Source: Candidatus Hydrogenedens sp. (GTDB lineage Bacteria > Hydrogenedentota > Hydrogenedentia > Hydrogenedentales > Hydrogenedentaceae). Taken from it: a stretch of 10,000 nucleotides of DNA. The stretch is taken from positions 1-10,000 of the forward strand of contig JAIWNQ010000006.1 of NCBI GenBank assembly GCA_020216745.1, in the 5' to 3' direction. Position 1 is the stretch's first letter; every line of letters starts with the position of its first letter. Positions 1 through 7,601 of this stretch are shown here, one piece after another. A program made the translations under genes and the position numbers. The notes below the pieces were generated by a model that was not told the origin of the DNA, ran no database searches, and was given only the letters and a program-made list of their open reading frames with translations.

Positions 1-184
1 CTTTCCGTTTTGGAACAGTCTCCTTCGACTCTTCAAATTTCCTTTTTTCGTTGTATGGTTTGCTCTTGGGAATTGTCTGCTTACCTGGTGTATCTTTCTT
101 CATTTCTTTCATTGCACGAAAGATTGAAGAAATAACTACAATTCCTAAGAACACAACTAAACCTAATAGGTCTTCAAAATTCAT
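1..184 (-). CDS. small single-pass membrane protein, last visible gene of the floA operon (3' end outside the window)
   Basis: The reading frame starts at ATG 184-182 on the minus strand and stays open to the window edge, giving 61 codons. An AAGGG ribosome binding site lies about 8 nt upstream, and the start is 21 nt after the floA stop, so it is probably co-transcribed with floA. The protein opens MNFEDLLGLVVFLGIVVISS, which is one membrane span (about residues 5-22). A highly charged Lys/Glu-rich cytoplasmic stretch follows with no recognisable domain. I do not recognise the family. In Bacillus subtilis a small gene (yqfB) also follows floA, but I see no basis for calling this its homologue. 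The size and order suggest an accessory of the flotillin/NfeD system, which is inference only. Confidence 0.7.
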   Translation of the reverse strand, partial: MNFEDLLGLVVFLGIVVISSIFRAMKEMKKDTPGKQTIPKSKPYNEKRKFEESKETVPKRK

Positions 185-205
185 AATAAATCCCTTCTTT
201 ATCTC

Positions 206-1243
206 TTACGATGAAGGAGTCGGTTTGTCGGGTCCTTTGGGTTGAGATTGTGCTGGCGGTGATAACTTTGAAATAGCATCCCTCATTTCGGTATCCGCAA
301 GAATATTTTTCATCCGATAATAATCCATAACTCCAAGGTTTCCATTTCGGAACGCCTCTGCAATGGCTTTCGGAATTTCTGCTTCTGCTTCAACCACTTT
401 AGACCGCATTTCCATAACCAATGCTTGCATCTCCGCTTCACGTGCCAATGCCATAGCACGTCGTTCCTCAGCACGAGCTTGAGCAATCTGTTTATCTGCC
501 TCTGCCTGAGCAATTTGCAACTGGGCACCAATATTTTCACCCACATCAACATCCGCAATGTCTATTGAAAGAATTTCAAATGCTGTCCCAGCATCCAACC
601 CACGTGCAAGGACTGTCTTCGAAATAGAATCTGGATTTTCTAAAACCTTCTTATGTGTCGGTGCAGAACCAATCGTGGTAACGATACCTTCCCCTACTCG
701 AGCTATAATGGTTTCTTCTGTTGCACCACCAACCAACCGTTCAATATTTGTACGAACAGTAACACGTGCCTTCGCTTTCAACTGGATTCCATCCATTGCG
801 ACAGCGGAAACAGTTGAAGGTCCCTTAGATGGGTCAGGACAATCTATAACTTTCGGACGGACAGAGGTCTTAACCGCATCAAGTACATCACGCCCAGCCA
901 AGTCTATTGCTGTTGCCTTTTGAAACGTAAGCGGAATATTTGCTTTATTTGCTGCAATAAGGGCTTGTACAACACGAAGTACATTTCCACCCGCAAGATA
1001 GTGTGTTTCAAGTTCATCTGTGGTTACATTTAAACCTGCTTTCACCGCCATAATTCGGCTGTCGACAATAACTTGCGGATTGACCTTTCGCAAACTCATA
1101 CCAATTAAATTCCAAATCGACACATGCGCCTTGGATAAAGCGGCACGTATCCATAAACGGAAAAAGGATATAACAATAGCCACAAAAATAAGGGCTACAA
1201 CTAATACAATCAGCAAAAATACAGCGATAATCGGATTTATCAT
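206..1243 (-). CDS. floA: flotillin-like protein FloA (SPFH family, UPF0365/YqfA)
   Basis: FloA is a bacterial flotillin that oligomerises on the inner face of the cytoplasmic membrane and organises functional membrane microdomains. The 345 residues match the family in length (about 330) and layout. There is an N-terminal membrane span at about residues 5-28 and a second hydrophobic patch at about 41-51. The SPFH domain at about 55-230 contains [30 protein letters not shown] and [11 protein letters not shown]. An Ala/Glu-rich coiled coil at about 228-285 carries repeated A-x-A-E heptads such as [18 protein letters not shown]. The C-terminal tail from about 329 is rich in Pro, Ser and Lys, and is the least conserved part. 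The start has an AAAAGGAG site 6 nt upstream. The gene follows the short nfeD by 54 nt and closes the recognisable floA/nfeD cluster. Identity is very secure. Confidence 0.96.
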   Translation of the reverse strand: MINPIIAVFLLIVLVVALIFVAIVISFFRLWIRAALSKAHVSIWNLIGMSLRKVNPQVIVDSRIMAVKAGLNVTTDELETHYLAGGNVLRVVQALIAANKANIPLTFQKATAIDLAGRDVLDAVKTSVRPKVIDCPDPSKGPSTVSAVAMDGIQLKAKARVTVRTNIERLVGGATEETIIARVGEGIVTTIGSAPTHKKVLENPDSISKTVLARGLDAGTAFEILSIDIADVDVGENIGAQLQIAQAEADKQIAQARAEERRAMALAREAEMQALVMEMRSKVVEAEAEIPKAIAEAFRNGNLGVMDYYRMKNILADTEMRDAISKLSPPAQSQPKGPDKPTPSS

Positions 1244-1297
1244 ATAAATCTCCTTTTAGTTAATAGTTAAACTTCTTTATATCTATCTTATTATAAC

Positions 1298-1792
1298 CTA
1301 TATTTTCTCATTTTCAATATTTCTACATTCCTCAACAACTATGCGTGGACCCTGAATATCAATAATTTTTACCTCATGTCCCGCTTCTATAAACATTCCA
1401 GAAGAAACTGCATCTACTCTTTTTCCATCGACTTCTATTATCCCTGCAGGCCTAAGAGGAGAAATAACCTTCCCTGTTTTGCCAACCAACGAAGGGTCAA
1501 ATTGAATACCAATATAGCCCTTATCCACTGTTTGACTTTCGCTGATAACTAATTTTTCACCAGCAGAGGTTTTTGTTAAAAGATAAAACCCCCCTGCAAG
1601 AGAACCAACAAACCCAAGAAACTCAACCACGATAATAAATATAAGATAATCAGGATAGTAATACCCCCCAATGGCTGTACTGCCTAACAACATAATAATC
1701 CCAAACGTGCCACAAATTCCGCCTGGCACAATAAATTCCGCCAATATGAGAATCACACCCCCTAAAAATAATAAAATAGCCCACCATATCAT
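1298..1792 (-). CDS. nfeD: short NfeD family protein (membrane spans plus OB-fold domain)
   Basis: This is a short-form NfeD protein, the usual membrane partner of SPFH/flotillin proteins. Its 164 residues hold three hydrophobic segments (about 3-22, 24-44 and 48-73) with the family glycines (LAEFIVPGG, GTFGIIMLLG). A soluble C-terminal OB-fold domain follows at about 92-156: LVGKTGKVISPLRPAGIIEV, then a GHEVKIIDIQGPRIVV end. It has no protease domain. The OB domain resembles that of the long NfeD upstream (shared LRPAG and a similar I-x-G-x-x-hydrophobic-I-I-x-x-QG-x-R ending), so the two are probably paralogues. The start codon overlaps the preceding stop in ATGA (4 nt), and an AGGAGG site lies 10 nt upstream, inside that gene. 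This implies translational coupling and likely fixed stoichiometry with its neighbours. Confidence 0.93.
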   Translation of the reverse strand: MIWWAILLFLGGVILILAEFIVPGGICGTFGIIMLLGSTAIGGYYYPDYLIFIIVVEFLGFVGSLAGGFYLLTKTSAGEKLVISESQTVDKGYIGIQFDPSLVGKTGKVISPLRPAGIIEVDGKRVDAVSSGMFIEAGHEVKIIDIQGPRIVVEECRNIENEKI

Positions 1793-2100
1793 TTCTTGTT
1801 TTCCTCCTGTAATACTGTCTCCAATAAAGTTATTAATTGTGATGTTTCAACTCGTATACTCAATAACACCTTGCTCTTTTCGCTTGGGTCTTTCGGGTCT
1901 GCCTCCTGAAGAATTTCAAACGTACTAATAACCGAGGGAGACTGATTTTGAGAAAAAATACGTTGTGCCTCTTGAAGAAGTTTATTATATCGTTTTAAAA
2001 AAGGCACACAGGTATAATATCCAGAACCTTGTGAAGAGACAATTTCCATCTCTTTAAGAAGTTGTTTTAGCATTTGAACAATAATCTTAATCTCATTCAT
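1789..2100 (-). CDS. unrecognised 103-residue helical protein inside the nfeD-floA operon
   Basis: I do not recognise this family. The 103 residues look mostly alpha-helical and cytoplasmic, with no signal peptide or membrane span. The N-terminal part (MNEIKIIVQMLKQLLKEMEI) and the C-terminal part (about residues 77-103, SKVLLSIRVETSQLITLLET) have heptad-like leucine/isoleucine spacing that suggests a helical bundle or coiled coil. The middle has a YYTCVPFLKRYNKLL stretch and a QEADPKDPSEKSK linker. The gene is real: it has a perfect AAGGAGG site 6 nt before the ATG, it overlaps the long nfeD upstream by 8 nt (ATGAATGA) and it overlaps the short nfeD downstream by 4 nt. Sitting between two NfeD genes, it may be a soluble partner of the complex, which is inference from position only. 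Confidence 0.85.
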   Translation of the reverse strand: MNEIKIIVQMLKQLLKEMEIVSSQGSGYYTCVPFLKRYNKLLQEAQRIFSQNQSPSVISTFEILQEADPKDPSEKSKVLLSIRVETSQLITLLETVLQEENKK

Positions 2101-3781
2101 GTTTAGCCTCCTTATCTGTTTTTACAGGAACAACCACATAACGATTTCCCTGAACTTCTATTATTTGTATATGTGTTCCCATCTCTATGTATTCACCAGT
2201 TGCAACGACATCCAGCGACTGCCCCTTAAATCGACCTTTACCAGCAGGTCTTAACACTGTTTCCGCAATCCCTATTGCACCTATCCACTCCTGTTGTTGC
2301 TCCAACTCCTGAACTACATATCCCGCTTCTACATTTTCTGCATGCGAGAGCACAAACCGTTGAAATAAAGAAGTTCTGGGTAGATATTTCCAGACTAACC
2401 ATACAAAAATTAAAAAAGAAACAAATGCAATTGTCAACGATTGCCCAGCGTTCTCCAAACGTGCAAAGTCCCATGGATACTCTGGAATAGCAACCCGAGT
2501 TAGCGACAAATAAATGCCGATAATGATGCACACCAAACCTGACACACCTGTTATGCCAAATCCCGGTATAATAAATATCTCAATTCCTAATAAAATCAAC
2601 CCTGTTAAAAGCAATAAAAGGTCTATCCAATTTGCAAGACCAATTACAAGATGAGAACCGAAAAATAAAGCGAGACACGTTATTCCAATAATACCTGGCA
2701 AACCAAATCCAGGTGTTTTTAATTCAAGATATAATCCACCAATCCCTAACAACAAAAGAATCCCCGCAACCATCGGATTTACTAAGAATTTAAAAACTCG
2801 TTCACCCCAAGTTGGCTCAATTTGAACAATTTCACAACTCTCTAACTGGTAATGTTTTAGCAAGTCTTCAACATTCTCTACAATCACTTCACTAAGCCCA
2901 TATTCAAGAGCCTCTTTTGAAGTCAACGTTAGCAATTCTCCTTCTCTACAGATTTGTTTAACCCCTGTGATTGATGAATAAGTGGAAGTAGACTTGTTTT
3001 GTGGCACATCTTCATCAGCGAGAACAATCCTATGGTTATCCATAAAATTACAATATTGGTACCTATACGTTGATACTTGTGAGGGATAATTGTGCACTAC
3101 ATCATCAGAAGATTTAGGAGGCTGTTCTACTTCTGGAAGATTATTAGACTTCTTACCTGCATCTTCTGCCTCCTCTTTCGTGCGGTAAAATTCATATTTA
3201 CCCTCTGAACTTTTCACACCCCAAACCTCAATTTTTGCATCTACCATTGCTTCGGCAAGCAATGGATTATGACCATTAACTTCTGCAAGTGTACGATAAC
3301 GAGAACGCAAATATGATTTCGTTTTTTCGTTGAATTCTTCTGATGGCTGTGCTTCCCCTAATACAATTGGTGCTGAAGCACCGATATTCGACCCCGGCGC
3401 CATTGCAATATGCTTACAAGCATACGAAATTAACGCACCTGCGGAAATGGCACCCATCCCATGGATATATGCGATTGTCGGACACTTGGCTTCCATCAAA
3501 ATGTTTGTAATATCTACCGCCGAATCCACAAGCCCTCCCGGAGTATCCACCTCCAAAATAAATGCCTTCGCCCCCTTATTTGCCTCTGCAATAGCCCGCT
3601 GAATAACGACCTTCATCCCGTCATCAACCATTCCTTTTGCAGGACACATAACAACATAAGAGTTGTTAACCTTCTCTGAAAATGTAATGAAAGTTATTGT
3701 CAATATAACTACACATAAAGAAATCCAGACTCGTGGAACATAAGTGACTCGTTCATGTTGTCTAAATGGATGGAAAATCAT
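2093..3781 (-). CDS. nfeD: long-form NfeD: membrane-bound ClpP-class serine protease with NfeD domain
   Basis: This long NfeD (562 residues from the chosen start) is a predicted membrane protease; the archaeal relative PH1510 cleaves hydrophobic regions of a stomatin partner with a Ser/Lys pair. Numbered from ATG 3781, it has a signal/anchor segment at about 19-35. A ClpP/SppA-like domain at about 40-185 contains DTPGG (79-83) and the nucleophile region GAISAGA, with Ser113. The likely general base is Lys153 or Lys155 in NEKTKSYL, close to the 41-residue spacing of PH1510. A hydrophilic insert at about 189-276 follows, then LTLTSKEALEYGL, five hydrophobic segments at about 333-466, and the OB-fold domain (about 496-555). 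An earlier in-frame TTG (3841) and ATG (3835) exist, but no good ribosome binding site precedes them and a TATAAT box lies inside that extension. Starting at 3781 also gives a normal signal peptide. Confidence 0.92.
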   Translation of the reverse strand: MIFHPFRQHERVTYVPRVWISLCVVILTITFITFSEKVNNSYVVMCPAKGMVDDGMKVVIQRAIAEANKGAKAFILEVDTPGGLVDSAVDITNILMEAKCPTIAYIHGMGAISAGALISYACKHIAMAPGSNIGASAPIVLGEAQPSEEFNEKTKSYLRSRYRTLAEVNGHNPLLAEAMVDAKIEVWGVKSSEGKYEFYRTKEEAEDAGKKSNNLPEVEQPPKSSDDVVHNYPSQVSTYRYQYCNFMDNHRIVLADEDVPQNKSTSTYSSITGVKQICREGELLTLTSKEALEYGLSEVIVENVEDLLKHYQLESCEIVQIEPTWGERVFKFLVNPMVAGILLLLGIGGLYLELKTPGFGLPGIIGITCLALFFGSHLVIGLANWIDLLLLLTGLILLGIEIFIIPGFGITGVSGLVCIIIGIYLSLTRVAIPEYPWDFARLENAGQSLTIAFVSFLIFVWLVWKYLPRTSLFQRFVLSHAENVEAGYVVQELEQQQEWIGAIGIAETVLRPAGKGRFKGQSLDVVATGEYIEMGTHIQIIEVQGNRYVVVPVKTDKEAKHE

Positions 3782-3818
3782 GAGTTTTGTGTCTTCCCTA
3801 ATATAAATGTTAACTTCC

Positions 3819-3831
3819 ATTATATTATAAT
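3819..3831. promoter_or_regulatory. possible shared -10 region of two divergent promoters
   Basis: The 13 bp ATTATATTATAAT form a perfect palindrome, with TATAAT on the plus strand (3826-3831) and overlapping TATAAT hexamers on the minus strand (3829-3824 and 3824-3819). On the minus strand it would start the nfeD-floA operon about 35 nt before ATG 3781. On the plus strand it would serve the membrane protein gene at 3885. No convincing -35 hexamer is seen at 16-18 bp on either side, so the call rests on the -10 match and the divergent layout. Confidence 0.35.
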
Positions 3832-3884
3832 TCATTAACAAACAAAAAAGTTATCATGTTTCATCAACAAAGAGGAATTATTTA

Positions 3885-4418
3885 GTGATTGAGTGTCTGT
3901 TTCGTTTCCTAAATATTTTATTATGGATTATCCTTTTCATTTTAGGCTCATCACCAGAAGACACCTTTAACTATCTACGGGTTATTAGTGGAGTAACAGT
4001 ATGGAAAGCAATGGTGAATTCACCGTGGATAATTACCATCCTGCTCACAGGATATTATATGCATTTCATATACCACCGTTGTCGGGAAGTACCCTTATCA
4101 AACATTGAAAGCTGGATGAAATCATTACAAAGTGGGTTAATGGCATTCTTAGCGTTTCTACCGCTTCGTCCAGATTTCGACCTGTATAAAAATATCCCCC
4201 AACAAGAATACATAAAAATCATTTATGCCCTACTTGTAATGAAAGTCTTCTTTTGGATTTTCCTGTTAACTATTGTTGTTTTCTACTACTTCGATGGTAA
4301 TAGTATATTCAAACGGCTCCCTGACCTTTTCATTGATTTCTATAACAGGAAAGATACCTTATCTACACCTATCCCGAATAACTCTACACAAGAAAAAGAC
4401 ACCTCATCTACCAACTAA
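3885..4418 (+). CDS. hypothetical multi-pass membrane protein
   Basis: I do not recognise this protein family. The 177 residues contain a hydrophobic N-terminal segment (about residues 5-20), a second at about 47-63, a shorter one at about 80-93 and a long one at about 110-135. It ends in a hydrophilic, Thr/Ser/Asn-rich tail from about 155. No catalytic motif or cofactor site stands out; scattered Cys (4 and 66) show no pattern. Translation starts at GTG 3885, with AGAGGA 8 nt upstream; no ATG gives a better fit and the frame is well conserved as coding through to the stop. It is divergent from the nfeD-floA operon and so may share its promoter region. Its 3' end overlaps the ferredoxin gene tail to tail by 11 bp. 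Membrane location is well supported, function is unknown. Confidence 0.78.
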   Translation: MIECLFRFLNILLWIILFILGSSPEDTFNYLRVISGVTVWKAMVNSPWIITILLTGYYMHFIYHRCREVPLSNIESWMKSLQSGLMAFLAFLPLRPDFDLYKNIPQQEYIKIIYALLVMKVFFWIFLLTIVVFYYFDGNSIFKRLPDLFIDFYNRKDTLSTPIPNNSTQEKDTSSTN

Positions 4419-4662
4419 TTCTTACTGTGCCTGTCCGAATCCGTGTTTGACATGCCAAACGTTGATTCTCGCCTAAACCCATATCCTCTTCAAGATAATT
4501 TTTAGGTTCCAAATTCTCCATACCTTCTTCAACCGTGATTATACAGGTTCCACATTGCCCAGCCCGACAACCAAACGGTACCCCCAATTTCTCACATGCA
4601 TGAATTATTGGTGAACCATCTGGTAATTCTTCTTCCTTTCCTTCTGTAACTATTTTCGCCAT
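4408..4662 (-). CDS. plant-type [2Fe-2S] ferredoxin
   Basis: This 84-residue protein is a small electron carrier of the plant/adrenodoxin-like [2Fe-2S] beta-grasp type. The four cluster ligands are in place as C32-x4-C37-x2-C40-x30-C71, in the contexts FGCRAGQCGTC and RLACQTRI. C23 is an extra cysteine outside the cluster pattern. The GMENLEP stretch after the third ligand and the short C-terminal strand (GTVRISW) are typical of stand-alone soluble bacterial ferredoxins. The start ATG follows AGGAGG by 6 nt. An extended -10 promoter (TGGTATAAT) lies upstream. No reductase or oxygenase partner is nearby, so its electron acceptor cannot be inferred. The stop lies 11 bp inside the convergent membrane protein gene. 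Confidence 0.93.
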   Translation of the reverse strand: MAKIVTEGKEEELPDGSPIIHACEKLGVPFGCRAGQCGTCIITVEEGMENLEPKNYLEEDMGLGENQRLACQTRIRTGTVRISW

Positions 4663-4715
4663 CCTTATCCTCCTCTAAAAATAAAAGAACTTTCTACTTA
4701 TGAGAAACATACCGA

Positions 4716-4745
4716 ATTATACCAGAAAATCTCTTTGCACTTCAC
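4716..4745 (-). promoter_or_regulatory. extended -10 promoter of the ferredoxin gene
   Basis: On the minus strand TATAAT (4721-4716) is preceded directly by TGG, which is an extended -10 element. At an 18-bp spacing the -35 position reads GTGAAG, a poor match to TTGACA, as is common for extended -10 promoters. It lies about 54 bp before the ferredoxin ATG. Confidence 0.55.
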
Positions 4746-4812
4746 TCTAATAAATTAACAAAAAATATTTTTCTACTATGTTTTCCCTATGCCTCACGTA
4801 AACATACGTTTA

Positions 4813-4891
<79 letters not shown>

Positions 4892-4901
4892 ACCTATAAA
4901 A

Positions 4902-5258
4902 TCATTCTTTATCAAGGATGCTCTCAACTAATGACCGTACTTCATTTAATTCTACTCGAATTTGACGTATCAAATTCAATACACCAGCACGATCTAATAT
5001 TGTATCACCAAGTCGTTCTATCTTCAATAATTCGGCATTAATTCCTTTTAACCGTATTTTACGATTTCGTAAAAGATATTTTATCTGCCGAATAATATTA
5101 ATATCTTCTTCTGTATAATAACGCCAATTAGTCTTAGGATGCCGTTTCGGTTTTAATTTATGTATATGTTTTTCCCACTCACGTATCGTATAAATAGGAA
5201 CTTCCGTAAGTTCTGATACCTCTTTTATCGTATAAACCTTTTTGGCATCCTTGAGCAT
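4902..5258 (-). CDS. small MerR-family transcriptional regulator
   Basis: This 118-residue protein has a MerR-type winged helix-turn-helix domain at its N-terminus. The HTH lies at about residues 8-30 (YTIKEVSELTEVPIYTIREW). A wing follows with the typical R-x-Y-x-x-x-D order (NWRYYTEEDINII, about 44-56), then a recognition-to-dimer linker (KGINAELLK) and a C-terminal dimerisation helix at about 93-117. It has no cysteine and no ligand-binding domain, so it is not a metal or redox sensor of the MerR/SoxR kind. It resembles the short MerR proteins with an R-x-W-E-K motif found in many bacteria, whose targets are mostly unknown. ATG 5258 is the only ATG available, since TGA and TAG stops sit 12 nt upstream in frame. 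No Shine-Dalgarno sequence precedes it. Its target is not evident; it is divergent from groESL. Confidence 0.9.
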   Translation of the reverse strand: MLKDAKKVYTIKEVSELTEVPIYTIREWEKHIHKLKPKRHPKTNWRYYTEEDINIIRQIKYLLRNRKIRLKGINAELLKIERLGDTILDRAGVLNLIRQIRVELNEVRSLVESILDKE

Positions 5259-5264
5259 TTTTAT

Positions 5265-5293
5265 ATTCTATCAAAAATCACCCAATAAATCAA
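5265..5293 (-). promoter_or_regulatory. proximal merR promoter, apparently giving a leaderless transcript
   Basis: The minus strand has TTGATT (5293-5288), a 17-bp spacer and TAGAAT (5270-5265). Only 6 bp separate the -10 box from the A of the merR ATG, so the expected transcription start falls on or next to the start codon. This agrees with the missing Shine-Dalgarno site. Confidence 0.45.
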
Positions 5294-5315
5294 ATAAATT
5301 AATTTTTTCAGCCAC
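5271..5315 (-). CDS. candidate 14-residue leader peptide upstream of merR
   Basis: A GTG at 5315 is preceded by GAGGAG at 7 nt, a better ribosome binding site than merR has. It opens a frame reading M-AEKINLFDLLGDF (GTG taken as Met) that ends at TGA (5273-5271), followed at once by TAG. This frame is the same as that of merR, which restarts 12 nt later. It may be a real leader peptide coupled to merR, the remnant of an N-terminal extension of merR, or chance. A 13-residue frame with no binding site (5361-5320) lies just before it. Confidence 0.3.
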   Translation of the reverse strand: MAEKINLFDLLGDF

Positions 5316-5358
5316 AAAACTACTCCTCAAAATATCTACGCAATTCTTTCCTCAAAGA

Positions 5359-5387
5359 CATATAGCGTGTATTTTTTGATTTGACAA
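5359..5387 (-). promoter_or_regulatory. possible distal merR promoter, overlapping the groES -35 box
   Basis: On the minus strand TTGTCA (5387-5382) is one base from TTGACA, and a 17-bp spacer leads to TATATG (5364-5359), four of six to TATAAT. It would start a transcript near 5352 that carries the mini-ORF ribosome binding site and merR. Its -35 box lies on the same near-palindrome TTGACAA that serves groES on the other strand. Confidence 0.35.
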
Positions 5388-5409
5388 AAGGGTATTGTTT
5401 ATGATATTT
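5381..5409 (+). promoter_or_regulatory. groESL promoter
   Basis: A perfect -35 box TTGACA (5381-5386) is followed by a 17-bp spacer and ATATTT (5404-5409); TATTTT one base on gives 18 bp. The -10 match is weak but the transcription start expected near 5416 falls inside the CIRCE operator, which is how HrcA-repressed groE promoters are usually laid out. Confidence 0.65.
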
Positions 5410-5412
5410 TTA

Positions 5413-5439
5413 TTATCACTCACAATAAGTGAGTGCTAA
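5413..5439 (+). promoter_or_regulatory. CIRCE operator (HrcA binding site)
   Basis: The site reads TTATCACTC, nine bases, GAGTGCTAA. The CIRCE consensus is TTAGCACTC-N9-GAGTGCTAA, so there is a single mismatch (T for G at the fourth base of the left arm) and exact spacing. It overlaps the predicted groESL start point. The heat-shock repressor HrcA, itself not in this window, is the expected ligand. Confidence 0.92.
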
Positions 5440-5571
5440 CAAAAACCAAACGTTATACGTTAATAATTGTTGAGGATGTCTACTATATCCTCATCTAAGT
5501 TCTGCAATAAAGTTTCAACTTTAACTTTAATTTAACCTAAACCTTTAACCTCAAATGGAGGATGGTGCATT
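5440..5571 (+). promoter_or_regulatory. long groES leader with possible ribosome-site folding
   Basis: From the predicted start the groES leader is about 155 nt. TGAGGAT (5471-5477) pairs with ATCCTCA (5487-5493) in a 7-bp hairpin with a 9-nt loop. The same ATCCTC is also complementary to GAGGAT at the groES Shine-Dalgarno (5558-5563). In addition CCTC (5549-5552) can pair with GAGG (5558-5561) across a 5-nt loop. Between these is a low-complexity run of AACTTT/AACCT-like units (about 5515-5552). A thermosensor-like role is an inference. Confidence 0.35.
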
Positions 5572-5868
5572 ATGGCTACAAAGGTTCGTCCATTAGCAGA
5601 TCGTATTCTTGTAAAACGTATTGAACCCGAAGAGACCGTGCGTGGTGGTATCATTATCCCCGACACGGCAAAAGAGAAACCTCAGGAAGCGCGTGTTATC
5701 GCAGTTGGTCCAGGCAGACTGGACGAGAATGGCAAGCGAATACCCATGGAATTAAAAAAGGGTGACCGTATCCTTATGGGTAAGTATTCTGGCACCGAAG
5801 TGAAGATTGACGGTGAAGAACACGTCATTCTTCGCGAGGAAGACGTCCTTGCAGTAATTGAAGATTAA
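5572..5868 (+). CDS. groES: co-chaperonin GroES (Hsp10)
   Basis: GroES is the heptameric lid that caps the GroEL chamber in an ATP-dependent cycle of protein folding in the cytoplasm. The 98 residues match the family length. The N-terminus ([18 protein letters not shown]) is classical. The mobile loop at about 17-35 carries the GroEL-binding hydrophobic tripeptide in GGIIIP (25-30). The roof loop follows at about 46-58 ([13 protein letters not shown]), and the C-terminal strand is [16 protein letters not shown]. The ATG has GGAGG 10 nt upstream; the leader may mask this site. The gene is the first of the groESL pair, driven by a CIRCE-controlled promoter, with groEL starting 24 nt downstream. 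Confidence 0.98.
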   Translation: MATKVRPLADRILVKRIEPEETVRGGIIIPDTAKEKPQEARVIAVGPGRLDENGKRIPMELKKGDRILMGKYSGTEVKIDGEEHVILREEDVLAVIED

Positions 5869-5889
5869 CCTTAAAATAAGGAGGGATGA

Positions 5890-7524
<1,635 letters not shown>

Positions 7525-7559
7525 CAAATTAGAAACCCAATACCCGAGATATAAACATA

Positions 7560-7599
7560 AAAGGGCAGAAATCAAAAAAGATTTCTGCCCTTTCTTTAT
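7560..7599. terminator. strong hairpin terminator after groEL, probably bidirectional
   Basis: A perfect 14-bp inverted repeat (AAAGGGCAGAAATC, loop AAAAAA, GATTTCTGCCCTTT) lies 35 bp after the groEL stop and is followed by CTTTATC. On the minus strand it is followed by TTTTATGTTTAT, so it can also end the transcript of the convergent FG-GAP gene at 7661. Confidence 0.9.
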
Positions 7600-7601
7600 C
7601 G

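Larger units (their letters stand above)
5259..5571. other. 313-bp divergent regulatory region between merR and groES
   Basis: No full-length gene fits here. From left to right it holds the proximal merR promoter, a 14-codon mini-ORF in the merR frame, a second possible minus-strand promoter back to back with the groES promoter, the CIRCE operator and the long groES leader. These are listed separately. Confidence 0.8.

Noticed and set aside
558..923. 121-residue open frame on the plus strand
   Set aside because: Antisense to floA, with no ribosome site or domain; the floA frame is unambiguous.
3782..3841. 20-residue N-terminal extension of long NfeD (TTG 3841 or ATG 3835)
   Set aside because: No ribosome site precedes either codon, a -10-like box lies within it and the extension would bury the signal peptide.
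4745..4812. Terminator after tRNA-Pro
   Set aside because: TAAAC-GTAT-GTTTA gives only a 5-bp AT-rich stem with no adjacent T run, and the later AAAAATATTTTTT is simple AT sequence; too weak to annotate.
5268..5273. TGA in front of merR as a selenocysteine codon
   Set aside because: It is followed directly by TAG and no SECIS-like hairpin is apparent; readthrough of both stops is implausible.
5245..5440. HAIR element (HspR operator) near the MerR-type gene and groES
   Set aside because: HspR is a MerR-family heat-shock repressor, so I looked for CTTGAGT-N7-ACTCAAG. Only an isolated CTTGAG at the merR start is present and the operator found is CIRCE.
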